NCBI RefSeq assembly: GCF_003696345.1
Contig: NZ_RFLX01000011.1
Location: 112,920-176,919 of the forward strand
Length of the DNA: 64,000 nt
Direction of reading: 5' to 3'
Source of the DNA: Teichococcus wenyumeiae
GTDB lineage: Bacteria; Pseudomonadota; Alphaproteobacteria; Acetobacterales; Acetobacteraceae
The translations under genes and the position numbers were made by a program. Within the stretch, counting starts at the first letter, position 1. Each line of letters begins with the position of its first letter. The notes beneath the pieces are model-generated. The model ran no database searches, was not told the origin of the DNA, and saw only the letters and a program-made list of their open reading frames with translations. Positions 52,147-60,353 of the stretch are shown here, in pieces.

Positions 52147-53400
52147 ATGCCGCCTGCCATTCCCATGACCCGCCGCGGCCTGATGGCCGGCGGCGCCGCT
52201 TTGCTCGGCACCGCGACCCTGGCCCGCCCTGCCCTGTCGCAGGGCCAGTCCGACGTGCTGCGCATCGGCCACCTGACGCCGCGCACCGGCTTCCTCGGCC
52301 CGCTGGGCGAATTCGCGGTGCAGGCCGCGACGCTGGCGATGGAAGAGATCAACGCGTCCGGCGGTGTCGCCGGCCGCAAGCTGGAAATCCTGTTCGAGGA
52401 CAGCGTCAATCCGCAGACCGCCTCGGCCAAGGCGGAGCGCTATATCCAGCGCGAGAAGGTCGCCTGCATCGTGGGCGAGATCAATTCCGCCTCCGCGCTG
52501 GCCATCGGCCAGGTGGTGCAGCGGGAGAAGGCGCTGTTCATCAATACCGGCGCGAATTCGGACGCGCTGCGCGGCTCCGACTGCCGCCGCTACATGTTCC
52601 ATACCGAGAGCCAGAACTCGATGATGGTGAAGACCGCAGGTCGCGCCATGGTCGACCAGGGTCTGGTGAAGGGCAAGAAGTATTACGCGCTGAACGCCGA
52701 CTACGCCTTCGGCCACGACCTGGCGCGTGTCGCCAAGGCCTATCTCGGCGCCAATGGCGGCACGCCGGCCGGCGAGGACCTGGTGCCGACGGAGCTGACC
52801 GACTTCTCGCCCTTCCTGCTGAAGATCCGGCAGGCCCGGCCGGATGTGGTGATCGGGAACCTCGCCGGTGCGCAGGTGACGAACTTCCTGAAGCAGTACA
52901 GCGAATTCGGGTTGCGCTTCCCGGTCGCGGGCTTCGGCTTCGACACGGCGCTGGCCTGGGGCGCGGGCCCCGGCAACTTCCTCGGCACTTGGCCGACGGT
53001 CTGGCACCACCTGATCCAGACGCCTTCCGCGCAGAAATTCGCCGATGCCTATCGCGCCCGCTGGAAGCGCCCGCCGGAGAACCAGGGCTGGAGCGACTAC
53101 ACGGCCGTCAAGATCATCGCGCAGTCGATGAACGAGCTGAAGAGCGTCGATGCCACCAAGGTGGTGGAACACCTTGAGAAGGGCGCCAAGTTCGATATCT
53201 CTAAGTCCCGCGAAGGCTATTTCCGCGCCCGCGACCATCAGCTGATGATGGAGCTTTATGCCATCACCGCGCTGCCGGCCTCGCAGGTGAAGAACCAGTG
53301 GGACATCTTCTCCTCCTCCGCCGCCATTCCCTCGGCGGATGAATCGCTGGAGGCCGTGGCCTCCACGCCGGAAGAGAACAGCTGCACCTTCCCGAGCTGA
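52147..53400 (+). CDS. Liv-type ABC transporter substrate-binding protein
   Basis: 417-residue periplasmic type I binding protein of the branched-chain amino acid (LivJ/UrtA/AmiC) group: Tat-like leader (MTRRGLMAGGAALLG) cut near ALSQ, then LRIGHLTPRTGFLGPLGEFAVQAATLAMEEINASGGVAGRKLEILFED. GGGAGGA lies upstream of the start. It is the first gene of the importer and is followed by a strong hairpin before livH, which would favour high binding-protein levels. The ligand need not be an amino acid: the downstream enzymes suggest a 3-hydroxy acid such as carnitine or a relative. Confidence 0.94.
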   Translation: MPPAIPMTRRGLMAGGAALLGTATLARPALSQGQSDVLRIGHLTPRTGFLGPLGEFAVQAATLAMEEINASGGVAGRKLEILFEDSVNPQTASAKAERYIQREKVACIVGEINSASALAIGQVVQREKALFINTGANSDALRGSDCRRYMFHTESQNSMMVKTAGRAMVDQGLVKGKKYYALNADYAFGHDLARVAKAYLGANGGTPAGEDLVPTELTDFSPFLLKIRQARPDVVIGNLAGAQVTNFLKQYSEFGLRFPVAGFGFDTALAWGAGPGNFLGTWPTVWHHLIQTPSAQKFADAYRARWKRPPENQGWSDYTAVKIIAQSMNELKSVDATKVVEHLEKGAKFDISKSREGYFRARDHQLMMELYAITALPASQVKNQWDIFSSSAAIPSADESLEAVASTPEENSCTFPS

Positions 53401-53437
53401 CGCCGCCGGGCTGAAGCCCGTCGCCGAGCCAGTCCCT

Positions 53438-53464
53438 GCCTCCGCCCCGCTTCGGGGCGGAGGC
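53438..53464 (+). terminator. attenuator-like hairpin between binding protein and livH
   Basis: Twelve-base perfect stem (53438-53449 with 53453-53464) around a 3-base loop, 37 bases past the binding-protein stop and 22 before the permease start. There is no T tract. It probably stabilises the upstream mRNA or lowers readthrough into the membrane genes. Confidence 0.55.
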
Positions 53465-53486
53465 GCCGGATGCGGGAGCATGTATC

Positions 53487-54362
53487 GTGGAACTCGTGTT
53501 TATTCTGGAGCAGGTGCTCAACGGCCTGCTCATCGGCGCCTATTACCTGCTGATCGCGCTGGGCCTGTCGCTGATCTTCAGCCTCGGCGGCGTGGTCAAC
53601 CTGGCACATGGCGCCTTCTATGCCATTGGCGCCTACCTCACCGTGGCACTCTCTCCGCATATCGGCTTCGGCGGCGCGCTGATCGCCTCCCCTGTGCTGG
53701 TGGCACTGCTGGGGCTGTTGGTGGAGCGCTTCCTGCTGCGCCGCTTCTACCGCGGCGACCCGATCCTCAGCCTGCTGCTGACCTTCGGGCTGGCGATGGT
53801 GGCCGAGCAGACGCTGCGCATGATCTTCGGCGCGGCGCCGGTGCCCTACTCCATCCCGCTCTGGCTGCGTGGGCAGATCTTCCTCGGTGACTTCATCTAT
53901 TCGCAGTACCGGCTGATCATCCTGGCGGTGGCCGTGATCTGCGTCGCCGCGCTCTGGGTGCTGCTGCGCCGCACCTCCTTCGGGCGCGTGGTGCGCGCGG
54001 GCGTGCAGAACCCCGACATGGTCGCGGCGCTCGGCATCTCGCTGAAGCCCTACATGACGGCGGTGGTGATGATCGCGGTGGGCCTCGCCGCCCTCGCCGG
54101 CACCATGATGGCGCCCGTCACCGGCGTGCATCCGGCCATGGGCGCCGAGATCCTGACCTTCGCCTTCGTCGTAGTCGTCATCGGCGGGCTGGGCTCCTTC
54201 TGGGGCGTGGTGCTGGCCGCCGTCGTGGTGGGCGTGGTGCGCGGCCTCGCGGCCTATGCCTTCCCGCCCGCCACGGAAGCCGCCGTCTATCTGCTGATGG
54301 TCCTGGTGCTGCTGCTGCGCCCGCGTGGCCTGCTGGGTGAACGCATCCAGAGGTTCGAGTGA
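53487..54362 (+). CDS. Liv-type ABC transporter permease (LivH family)
   Basis: 291-residue inner-membrane permease with about eight helices. Family features are the N-terminal NGLLIGAYYLLIALGLSLIFSLGGVVNLAHGAFYAIGAYL and the EAA-like loop GVQNPDMVAALGIS. It starts with GTG at 53487 after GGGAG. Its stop overlaps an alternative GTG of the fused downstream protein (GTGA at 54359), showing close coupling. Confidence 0.94.
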   Translation: MELVFILEQVLNGLLIGAYYLLIALGLSLIFSLGGVVNLAHGAFYAIGAYLTVALSPHIGFGGALIASPVLVALLGLLVERFLLRRFYRGDPILSLLLTFGLAMVAEQTLRMIFGAAPVPYSIPLWLRGQIFLGDFIYSQYRLIILAVAVICVAALWVLLRRTSFGRVVRAGVQNPDMVAALGISLKPYMTAVVMIAVGLAALAGTMMAPVTGVHPAMGAEILTFAFVVVVIGGLGSFWGVVLAAVVVGVVRGLAAYAFPPATEAAVYLLMVLVLLLRPRGLLGERIQRFE

Positions 54363-54412
54363 CGCCTGTGCATCACGACCCCCAAACCCCCGTTCCCGCC
54401 GAGGATTCGCCA

Positions 54413-56947
54413 ATGACTCCGGTGCCCCGGCCGTCCCTGCTGCGCGAGATCCGCCCCCTGCTGGTGGTGCTCGCCTGCCTGGTGGCGCTGCCCTTCCTGA
54501 TGGATCTGGTCGGCCTGACCATGACCACGGCCACCGATGTGGTGGTCTTCGCCCTGGCCGTGATGGGGTTGAACATCCTCGTCGGCTGGACCGGTCTGGT
54601 CTCCTTCGGCCATGGCGCCTGGTTCGGCATCGGCGCCTATGCGGCGGCGCTGCTCCAGCGCCACTTCCTGCCCAATGACATGCTGCTGCCGGCCATCGGC
54701 GCGGTGGTCATCGTGGCGGCATTCTCGGCTCTGGCCGGGGCGCTGATCCTGCGGCGGCGCGGCGTGTATTTCTCGCTGCTGACGCTGGCCTTCACCGCCA
54801 TGCTCTTCGCCATCGCCTTCCGCTGGACGGAGCTGACGGGCGGCGAGAACGGGCTGGGCAATGTCCGCCGCTGGGCGGTGCTGGACAATGCCAACCTTTA
54901 CTACACCGTGGTCGCCGCCCTGGCCTTCGTGGTGCTGGTCGGGCTGTGGCGCTTCCACAACTCCCCAGCCGGCAGCGTGCTGGTCGCGATCCGCGAGAAT
55001 GAGCAGCGCGCCGGCTTCATCGGCTACCACACCAACCGCTACAAGCTGCTGGCCTTCACCATTTCCGCCAGCATCACCGGCTTCGCGGGCGTGCTGAGTG
55101 TCTTCAACCACCGCTTCGCCTCCGCGGACCCGATGGGCATTCCCTTCTCCGGCGAGTTGCTGGCGATGGTGGTGATCGGCGGCATGCGCTCCTTCCTCGG
55201 CCCGGCGCTGGGCGCACTGTTCTACATCATGTTCCGGGAGCTGCTCTCCACCTATACGGCAAACTGGCTGCTGATCTTCGGCCTGCTCTTTGTCGGCTTC
55301 ATCATCTTCTCACCGGACGGGCTGGTAGGCGTGGCCAAGCGCGTGCTGGCGCCCTTCCGCCCCAAGCCGCCGGAAGAGGCCGCCGCCATGGCGGCACGCC
55401 AGGCCGGCAACAGCGGCCGTATTCCGGAGCGCTTCATCCGCGAAGGCCATAGCAGCGGCCCGGTGCTGGTGGCCGAGCACATGGTCAAGAGCTTCGGCGC
55501 CGTCCGGGCCGTTCGCGACGTCTCCTTCGCCGTGGAGGACCGCCAGCTGCATGCCCTGATCGGCCCCAATGGCGCGGGCAAGACCACCGCCTTCAACCTG
55601 CTCTCCGGCATGTTCCCGCTCGACAGCGGCCGGGTGATGCTGGATGGCCAGCGGGTGGATGGCATGGAGCCGCATGCCATTACCCGGGCTGGCCTGGGCC
55701 GTTCCTTCCAGATCACCAATCTCTTTGCCGGGCTCTCGGTGGAGGAGAATATCCGCCTTGCCGTCCAGGCCCGGCACCCGGCCCGGTTCAGCCTGTTCCG
55801 CGATGCCCGCCGCATCGGCGACCTGCGCGACGATACCGCCGAGCTGCTGCGCTGGACCGGCATGGCGGGCGTGGAGCAGGCGGAGGCCGGCAGCCTTTCC
55901 TATGGCGGCCAGCGGCTGCTGGACATGGGGCTGGCGCTGGCAACGCGCCCGCGCATCCTGCTGCTGGATGAGCCGCTGGCCGGCCTCGCCGCCGCCGAGC
56001 GGCAGCGGGTGGGCGACCTGATCAAGACGCTCTCCGCCGATATCCCCGTGCTGCTGGTGGAGCATGACATTGACCGCGTCTTCCGCATGGCCGACCGCGT
56101 GACGGTGATGGCGGATGGCGAGGTGCTGGTGGATGGCACCGTGGACGAGGCGCGCCACGACGAGAAGGTGCAGGCCGTCTATCTCGGCTCCGGCTCCGAG
56201 GCCATCGCCGCCAAGCCGCGCCCCAGCGCCGCGACCGGCGAGCAGTTGCTGGCGATGGAGAAGGTGAATACCTTCTACGGCAAGTCCCACATCCTCAACG
56301 ACGTGTCGCTGCGGGTGGACCGGGGCGAGATCATCGCCCTGCTCGGCCGCAACGGCGCCGGCAAGTCCACCTTGCTGAAGACGCTGATGGGCACGCCACG
56401 CCCGGCTTCCGGCAGCATCACGCTGGCCGGGCAGCAGTTGGTCGGGCTCAGCACCGACCGCATCGCCCGCAGCGGCATCGGCTATGTGCCGCAGGGCCGC
56501 GCGCTCTTCGCCAGCATGACGGTGGCGGAGAACCTGGGGCTGGGGCGGCTCAAGCGCATCACCGGCGCCGGGATGCACTGGGAGGAGGAACGCATCCTGC
56601 AATTCTTCCCCCGGCTGCGGGAGCGCTGGAACGTCGCCGCCGACCGGCTTTCGGGCGGCGAGCAACAGATGGTCGCGGTGGCCCGCGCCCTGTCCGGCGA
56701 CACGCGCCTGCTGCTGCTGGACGAGCCTTTCGAGGGCCTCTCCCCCGCCGTGACGGAGGAACTGTTCGAGACCTTCGACCAACTACGCCAGGAAGTCTCG
56801 ATCATCATCGTGGACCACCATCTCGACCTCGCCCTGGCGCTGTCCGACCGGACCGTGGCGCTGGAGCGCGGCACGGTGCAGTGGACGGGCGAGAGCCGGG
56901 CGCTGCGCGAAGATCAGGAACTGCGTCGGAAGGTGCTGTGGCTGTGA
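54413..56947 (+). CDS. fused Liv-type permease and two ATPases (LivM-LivG-LivF)
   Basis: 844-residue single polypeptide carrying three subunits that are normally separate. Residues about 1-310 are a LivM permease (GLNILVGWTGLVSFGHGAWFGIGAYAAA). About 350-610 is a LivG ATPase: Walker A 384-392 (GPNGAGKTT), signature LSYGGQ at 495-500, Walker B Asp519-Glu520. About 620-844 is a LivF ATPase: Walker A 645-653 (GRNGAGKST), signature LSGGEQQ at 746-752, Walker B Asp770-Glu771. Linkers are short and Ala/Pro-rich (around 320-345 and 600-620). The ATG at 54413 has GAGGA 7 bases upstream; the GTG at 54359 would add 18 residues. No internal stop or frameshift is visible. With LivH it would assemble a complete importer from two membrane chains. 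Confidence 0.93.
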   Translation: MTPVPRPSLLREIRPLLVVLACLVALPFLMDLVGLTMTTATDVVVFALAVMGLNILVGWTGLVSFGHGAWFGIGAYAAALLQRHFLPNDMLLPAIGAVVIVAAFSALAGALILRRRGVYFSLLTLAFTAMLFAIAFRWTELTGGENGLGNVRRWAVLDNANLYYTVVAALAFVVLVGLWRFHNSPAGSVLVAIRENEQRAGFIGYHTNRYKLLAFTISASITGFAGVLSVFNHRFASADPMGIPFSGELLAMVVIGGMRSFLGPALGALFYIMFRELLSTYTANWLLIFGLLFVGFIIFSPDGLVGVAKRVLAPFRPKPPEEAAAMAARQAGNSGRIPERFIREGHSSGPVLVAEHMVKSFGAVRAVRDVSFAVEDRQLHALIGPNGAGKTTAFNLLSGMFPLDSGRVMLDGQRVDGMEPHAITRAGLGRSFQITNLFAGLSVEENIRLAVQARHPARFSLFRDARRIGDLRDDTAELLRWTGMAGVEQAEAGSLSYGGQRLLDMGLALATRPRILLLDEPLAGLAAAERQRVGDLIKTLSADIPVLLVEHDIDRVFRMADRVTVMADGEVLVDGTVDEARHDEKVQAVYLGSGSEAIAAKPRPSAATGEQLLAMEKVNTFYGKSHILNDVSLRVDRGEIIALLGRNGAGKSTLLKTLMGTPRPASGSITLAGQQLVGLSTDRIARSGIGYVPQGRALFASMTVAENLGLGRLKRITGAGMHWEEERILQFFPRLRERWNVAADRLSGGEQQMVAVARALSGDTRLLLLDEPFEGLSPAVTEELFETFDQLRQEVSIIIVDHHLDLALALSDRTVALERGTVQWTGESRALREDQELRRKVLWL

Positions 56948-57870
56948 CGGAAACGGTTGCCATCATCGGCACAGGCCTGATCGGCCGTGCCTGGGCGATG
57001 ATCTTTGCCCGCGCCGGCTGGCAGGTGCGGCTCTGGGACCCGGTGGAAGGCGTGGCGGCGGGCGCCGTCGGCCTTTGCGCCACCGGGTTGCAGGATCTGG
57101 CCGAGGCCGGGCTCTGCCCTGCCCCGGCGGAGGCCGCCATCCGCATCACGGCGGCGGCGAGCCTGGAGGAAGCGGTGGCGGAAGCCAGCTTCGTGCAGGA
57201 GAACGGCCCGGAAGCACTGGAGGTGAAGCAGGCGCTTTTCGCCGCGCTCGACGCGGCGGCGCCGCCGGAGGCGATCCTGGCCTCCTCCTCCTCCGCCATC
57301 CGCTGCTCCCTCTTTACCGAGGCGCTGCCGGGGCGGGCGCGCTGCCTGATCGGGCATCCGGTCAATCCGCCGCACCTGATCCCGCTGGTGGAACTTTCCG
57401 GGGCGGAATGGACGGCGCCGGAGACCATCGCGCGGGCCCGCGCCATCTATGCCGCCATCGGGCAGGTGCCCATCGCGGTGCTGAAGGAGGTGGAAGGCTT
57501 CATCCTCAACCGGCTGCAGGGGGCCCTGCTGGCGGAAGCCTTCCGGCTGGTCTCGGAAGGCTATGTCACGCCGCAGGACCTGGACCACACGGTGAAGGAC
57601 GGGCTCGGCCTGCGCTGGTCCTTCATGGGGCCTTTCGAGACCATCGAGTTGAACGCCCCCGGCGGCATCCCGGATTACTGCGCGCGCTACACCGGCTTCT
57701 ACAAGCGCCTGGCGGCCGACCCCGCCCCGCCCAGCGTCTATGGCGAGGCAGCGACAGACGCCATCCTGGCGCAATGGCAACCGGCCGCCGACCCGGCCGC
57801 CAAGATGCGCTGGCGCGACCGCCGTCTGGCCGCGCTGCGCGCCCATAAACAGCAAAAGAACGAGGACTGA
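56944..57870 (+). CDS. 3-hydroxyacyl-CoA dehydrogenase-family enzyme (carnitine dehydrogenase-like)
   Basis: 308-residue NAD-dependent dehydrogenase of the lambda-crystallin/L-carnitine dehydrogenase type: GTGLIG Rossmann loop (residues 8-13), SSSSAIRCS, the GHPVNPPHLIPLVE catalytic stretch and the helical C-terminal domain (EGFILNRLQGALLAEAFRLV). The C-terminal thioesterase domain of fused carnitine dehydrogenases is absent. It starts at a GTG at 56944 (GTGA overlap with the transporter stop); a GTG at 56938 is possible. The next gene encodes a beta-keto acid cleavage enzyme, the exact follow-up step for a 3-oxo acid. Confidence 0.92.
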   Translation: MTETVAIIGTGLIGRAWAMIFARAGWQVRLWDPVEGVAAGAVGLCATGLQDLAEAGLCPAPAEAAIRITAAASLEEAVAEASFVQENGPEALEVKQALFAALDAAAPPEAILASSSSAIRCSLFTEALPGRARCLIGHPVNPPHLIPLVELSGAEWTAPETIARARAIYAAIGQVPIAVLKEVEGFILNRLQGALLAEAFRLVSEGYVTPQDLDHTVKDGLGLRWSFMGPFETIELNAPGGIPDYCARYTGFYKRLAADPAPPSVYGEAATDAILAQWQPAADPAAKMRWRDRRLAALRAHKQQKNED

Positions 57871-57873
57871 TCC

Positions 57874-58803
57874 ATGGCCGCGAAGCGGAAGGTCATCATC
57901 ACCTGCGCCGTGACGGGTGCGATCCACACCCCCAGCATGTCGCCTCACCTGCCGATCACGGCGGAACAGATCGCGGACGCCGCCATTGGCGCGGCGGAGG
58001 CCGGGGCCGCCATCGTGCACCTGCATGCGCGCAACCCGCAGAATGGCCAGCCGGACCAGTCCCCAGAGGCCTTCGCGCCGTTCCTGAGCGTCATCAAGCA
58101 ACGCTCCGACTGCGTGGTGAATATCACCACCGGCGGCGCGCCGACCATGACGATCGAGGAACGCGTGCGCCCCGCCGCCACCTACAGGCCGGAAGTCGCC
58201 AGCCTGAACATGGGAAGCATGAATTTCGGCCTCTTCGGCATGCTGGATCGCTTCAAGGACTTCCAGCATCAGTGGGAGAAGGACTACCTCTCCGACAAGA
58301 GCATCATCTTCCGCAACAGCTTCGCGGATATCGAGTACATCCTGACCACCTGCGCCGCGAACGGCACGCGCTTCGAGTTCGAGTGCTACGATACCGCGCA
58401 CCTGCACAACCTGAAGTACTTCTTCGACCAGGGCATCGTGAAGGGGCCGCTGTTCATCCAGACGGTCTTCGGCCTGCGCGGCGGCATCGGCGCGCATCCG
58501 GACGAGGTCATGCACATGAAGCGGACGGCGGACCGGCTCTTCGGCGACAACTATCGCTGGTCGGTGCTGGGTGCCGGGCGTAACCAGTTGCCCATCGCCG
58601 CCATGGCCGCCGCCATGGGGGGGCATATCCGTGTGGGGCTGGAGGACAGCCTCTGGGCTGGCGCCGGGCGGCTGGCGGAAACGAATGCGGAGCAGGTGCG
58701 CCTTGCCCGGCAGATCGTCGAAGGCCTGGGGTTGGAGATCGCGCGGCCGGAAGAGGCGCGTGAGATGCTGTCGCTCAAGGGCGGCCACGACGTGAACTTC
58801 TGA
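57874..58803 (+). CDS. beta-keto acid cleavage enzyme (BKACE, DUF849)
   Basis: 309-residue TIM-barrel enzyme of the BKACE family, which condenses a beta-keto acid with acetyl-CoA to give acetoacetate and a new acyl-CoA. Zinc ligands are visible: His49 and His51 in VHLHAR and Glu257 in HIRVGLEDS. Known members act on 3-keto-5-aminohexanoate, dehydrocarnitine and others; specificity is not readable by eye. It lies 3 bases after the hydroxyacid dehydrogenase gene and closes the operon, so the pair would oxidise and then cleave an imported 3-hydroxy acid. Confidence 0.94.
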   Translation: MAAKRKVIITCAVTGAIHTPSMSPHLPITAEQIADAAIGAAEAGAAIVHLHARNPQNGQPDQSPEAFAPFLSVIKQRSDCVVNITTGGAPTMTIEERVRPAATYRPEVASLNMGSMNFGLFGMLDRFKDFQHQWEKDYLSDKSIIFRNSFADIEYILTTCAANGTRFEFECYDTAHLHNLKYFFDQGIVKGPLFIQTVFGLRGGIGAHPDEVMHMKRTADRLFGDNYRWSVLGAGRNQLPIAAMAAAMGGHIRVGLEDSLWAGAGRLAETNAEQVRLARQIVEGLGLEIARPEEAREMLSLKGGHDVNF

Positions 58804-58833
58804 GGCAGGAGCTGCCACCGGACCAGAAAGCAT

Positions 58834-58860
58834 GGGCCATGCCGCGTCACGGCATGGCCC
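58834..58860. terminator. terminator between convergent operons
   Basis: Eleven-base perfect stem GGGCCATGCCG (58834-58844) and CGGCATGGCCC (58850-58860), 5-base loop, in the 62-base gap between the BKACE stop and the stop of the opposing fused ATPase gene. Symmetric, so probably bidirectional. Confidence 0.65.
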
Positions 58861-58865
58861 GCCGA

Positions 58866-60353
58866 TCAGAGATAACCCTCGCCGGCTTCCGCCGCGAAGC
58901 GGCCCGGCGGACCTTCCCAGATCATCCGGCCATGCTCCAGCACATAGACGCGGTCCGCATGCGGCAGGGCGAAGGTGACGTTCTGCTCGCCCAGCAGCAC
59001 CGTGATCGGCGTGGTGTTGCGCAGCACTTCCAGCGCCCGCGAGATCTGCTCGATGATCACGGGCGCCAGGCCGAGCGTCGGCTCGTCCAGGATCAGCAGA
59101 CGTGGCTTCATCATCAGCGCCCGCGCGATGGCCAGCATCTGCTGCTCGCCGCCGCTCATGGTCTTGGCCGTCTGCCGCTCCCGCGCCTGGAGCTTCGGAA
59201 AGAGTTCGTAGAGCCAGGCGAGCTGCTTCGCGCCCTCACCCGGCGGCAGGTGCTGCGCGGCGAGGTCCAGATTCTCCCGCACCGTCATGTCCCCGAACAG
59301 CTCCCGCGTCTCCGGGCACTGGACAATGCCGCCACGCGCGATGCTGGCGGGGCTGCGGCCGGCCAGCGGGACCGTGGCGCCGCCCTCCTGCCAGGAGATG
59401 CTGCCCTGCTGATAGGGCACCAGCCCTGAGATGGCACTGAACAGCGTTGTCTTGCCGGCGCCGTTGAGGCCCACCACCGAGACGAACTCGCCTTCCCCCA
59501 CCCGCAGGGAAACCCGGTCCAGCGCCTGGGCCTTCCCGTAGAGCACGCTGAGGTCATTCACCTGCAGGAGCGGCTTGCGGCCGGTCGCAGCCACGGGGGG
59601 GCGCGTGGCGGTGGTCATGCCGCCGCCGAGATAGACTTCCCGCACCTGCGGGTCCTGCACCACCTCAGCCGCCGTGCCCTCGGCGATGCGCTCGCCCAGG
59701 TACATGGCGAAGACCCGGTCCACCAGGGCCGAGACGCTTTTGACGTTATGGTCCACCAGCAGCACCGCCCGCCCCTGGGCGCGGAAGCCGCGGATCAGCT
59801 CGGCGAAGGATTCCACCTCGCCCATGGTCAGGCCGGCGAAGGGTTCGTCGATCAACACCACCTTCGGGTCGCGGGCGATGGCCTTGGCGAGTTCCATGCG
59901 GCGCAGGTCGGCGAAAGGCAGCGTCCCCGGCCGCCGGCCCAGCACATGGCTGAGGCCGACGCTTTCCGCGATGGCCCGCGCGCGGTCCAGCGCCACGCGG
60001 CCGGCGCGCAGGCGTAGGAAGCTGTCGGGCAGAAGCGCGAGCAGGATGTTTTCCAGCACAGTCTGGCGGTGGAGCGGCCGCGAATGCTGGAAGACGATGC
60101 CGACACCCTGCTGGGCGATGCGATGGGTGGGCCAGCCTGCCACATCGGTGCCGTCTACCCGCACCTGCCCCGCATCCGGGCGGACGACGCCAAGGATCAA
60201 CTTCATGACCGTGGACTTGCCGGAGCCGTTGGGGCCGATCAGTCCCAGGATCTCTCCCGGGGCGATCTGGAAGCCGATATCCCGGGCGGCGACCAGGCCG
60301 CCGAAGCGCTTGGAGAGGCCGGAGACCTCGAGCAAGGGAGCGTTATTGGACAT
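58866..60353 (-). CDS. fused Liv-type ATP-binding proteins (LivG-LivF)
   Basis: 495-residue protein joining two ABC ATPases. Domain 1 (about 1-245): Walker A at 40-48 (GPNGSGKST), Walker B ending at Asp169-Glu170, but the signature is LPFADLRR in place of LS.GQ. Domain 2 (about 262-495): Walker A GLNGAGKTT (295-303), signature MSGGEQQ and Walker B LLILDEPTLGL. The linker around 245-260 is Thr/Ala/Pro-rich. The ATG at 60353 shares one base with the permease stop. It serves the second Liv-type importer, whose permeases remain separate. Confidence 0.93.
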   Translation of the reverse strand: MSNNAPLLEVSGLSKRFGGLVAARDIGFQIAPGEILGLIGPNGSGKSTVMKLILGVVRPDAGQVRVDGTDVAGWPTHRIAQQGVGIVFQHSRPLHRQTVLENILLALLPDSFLRLRAGRVALDRARAIAESVGLSHVLGRRPGTLPFADLRRMELAKAIARDPKVVLIDEPFAGLTMGEVESFAELIRGFRAQGRAVLLVDHNVKSVSALVDRVFAMYLGERIAEGTAAEVVQDPQVREVYLGGGMTTATRPPVAATGRKPLLQVNDLSVLYGKAQALDRVSLRVGEGEFVSVVGLNGAGKTTLFSAISGLVPYQQGSISWQEGGATVPLAGRSPASIARGGIVQCPETRELFGDMTVRENLDLAAQHLPPGEGAKQLAWLYELFPKLQARERQTAKTMSGGEQQMLAIARALMMKPRLLILDEPTLGLAPVIIEQISRALEVLRNTTPITVLLGEQNVTFALPHADRVYVLEHGRMIWEGPPGRFAAEAGEGYL

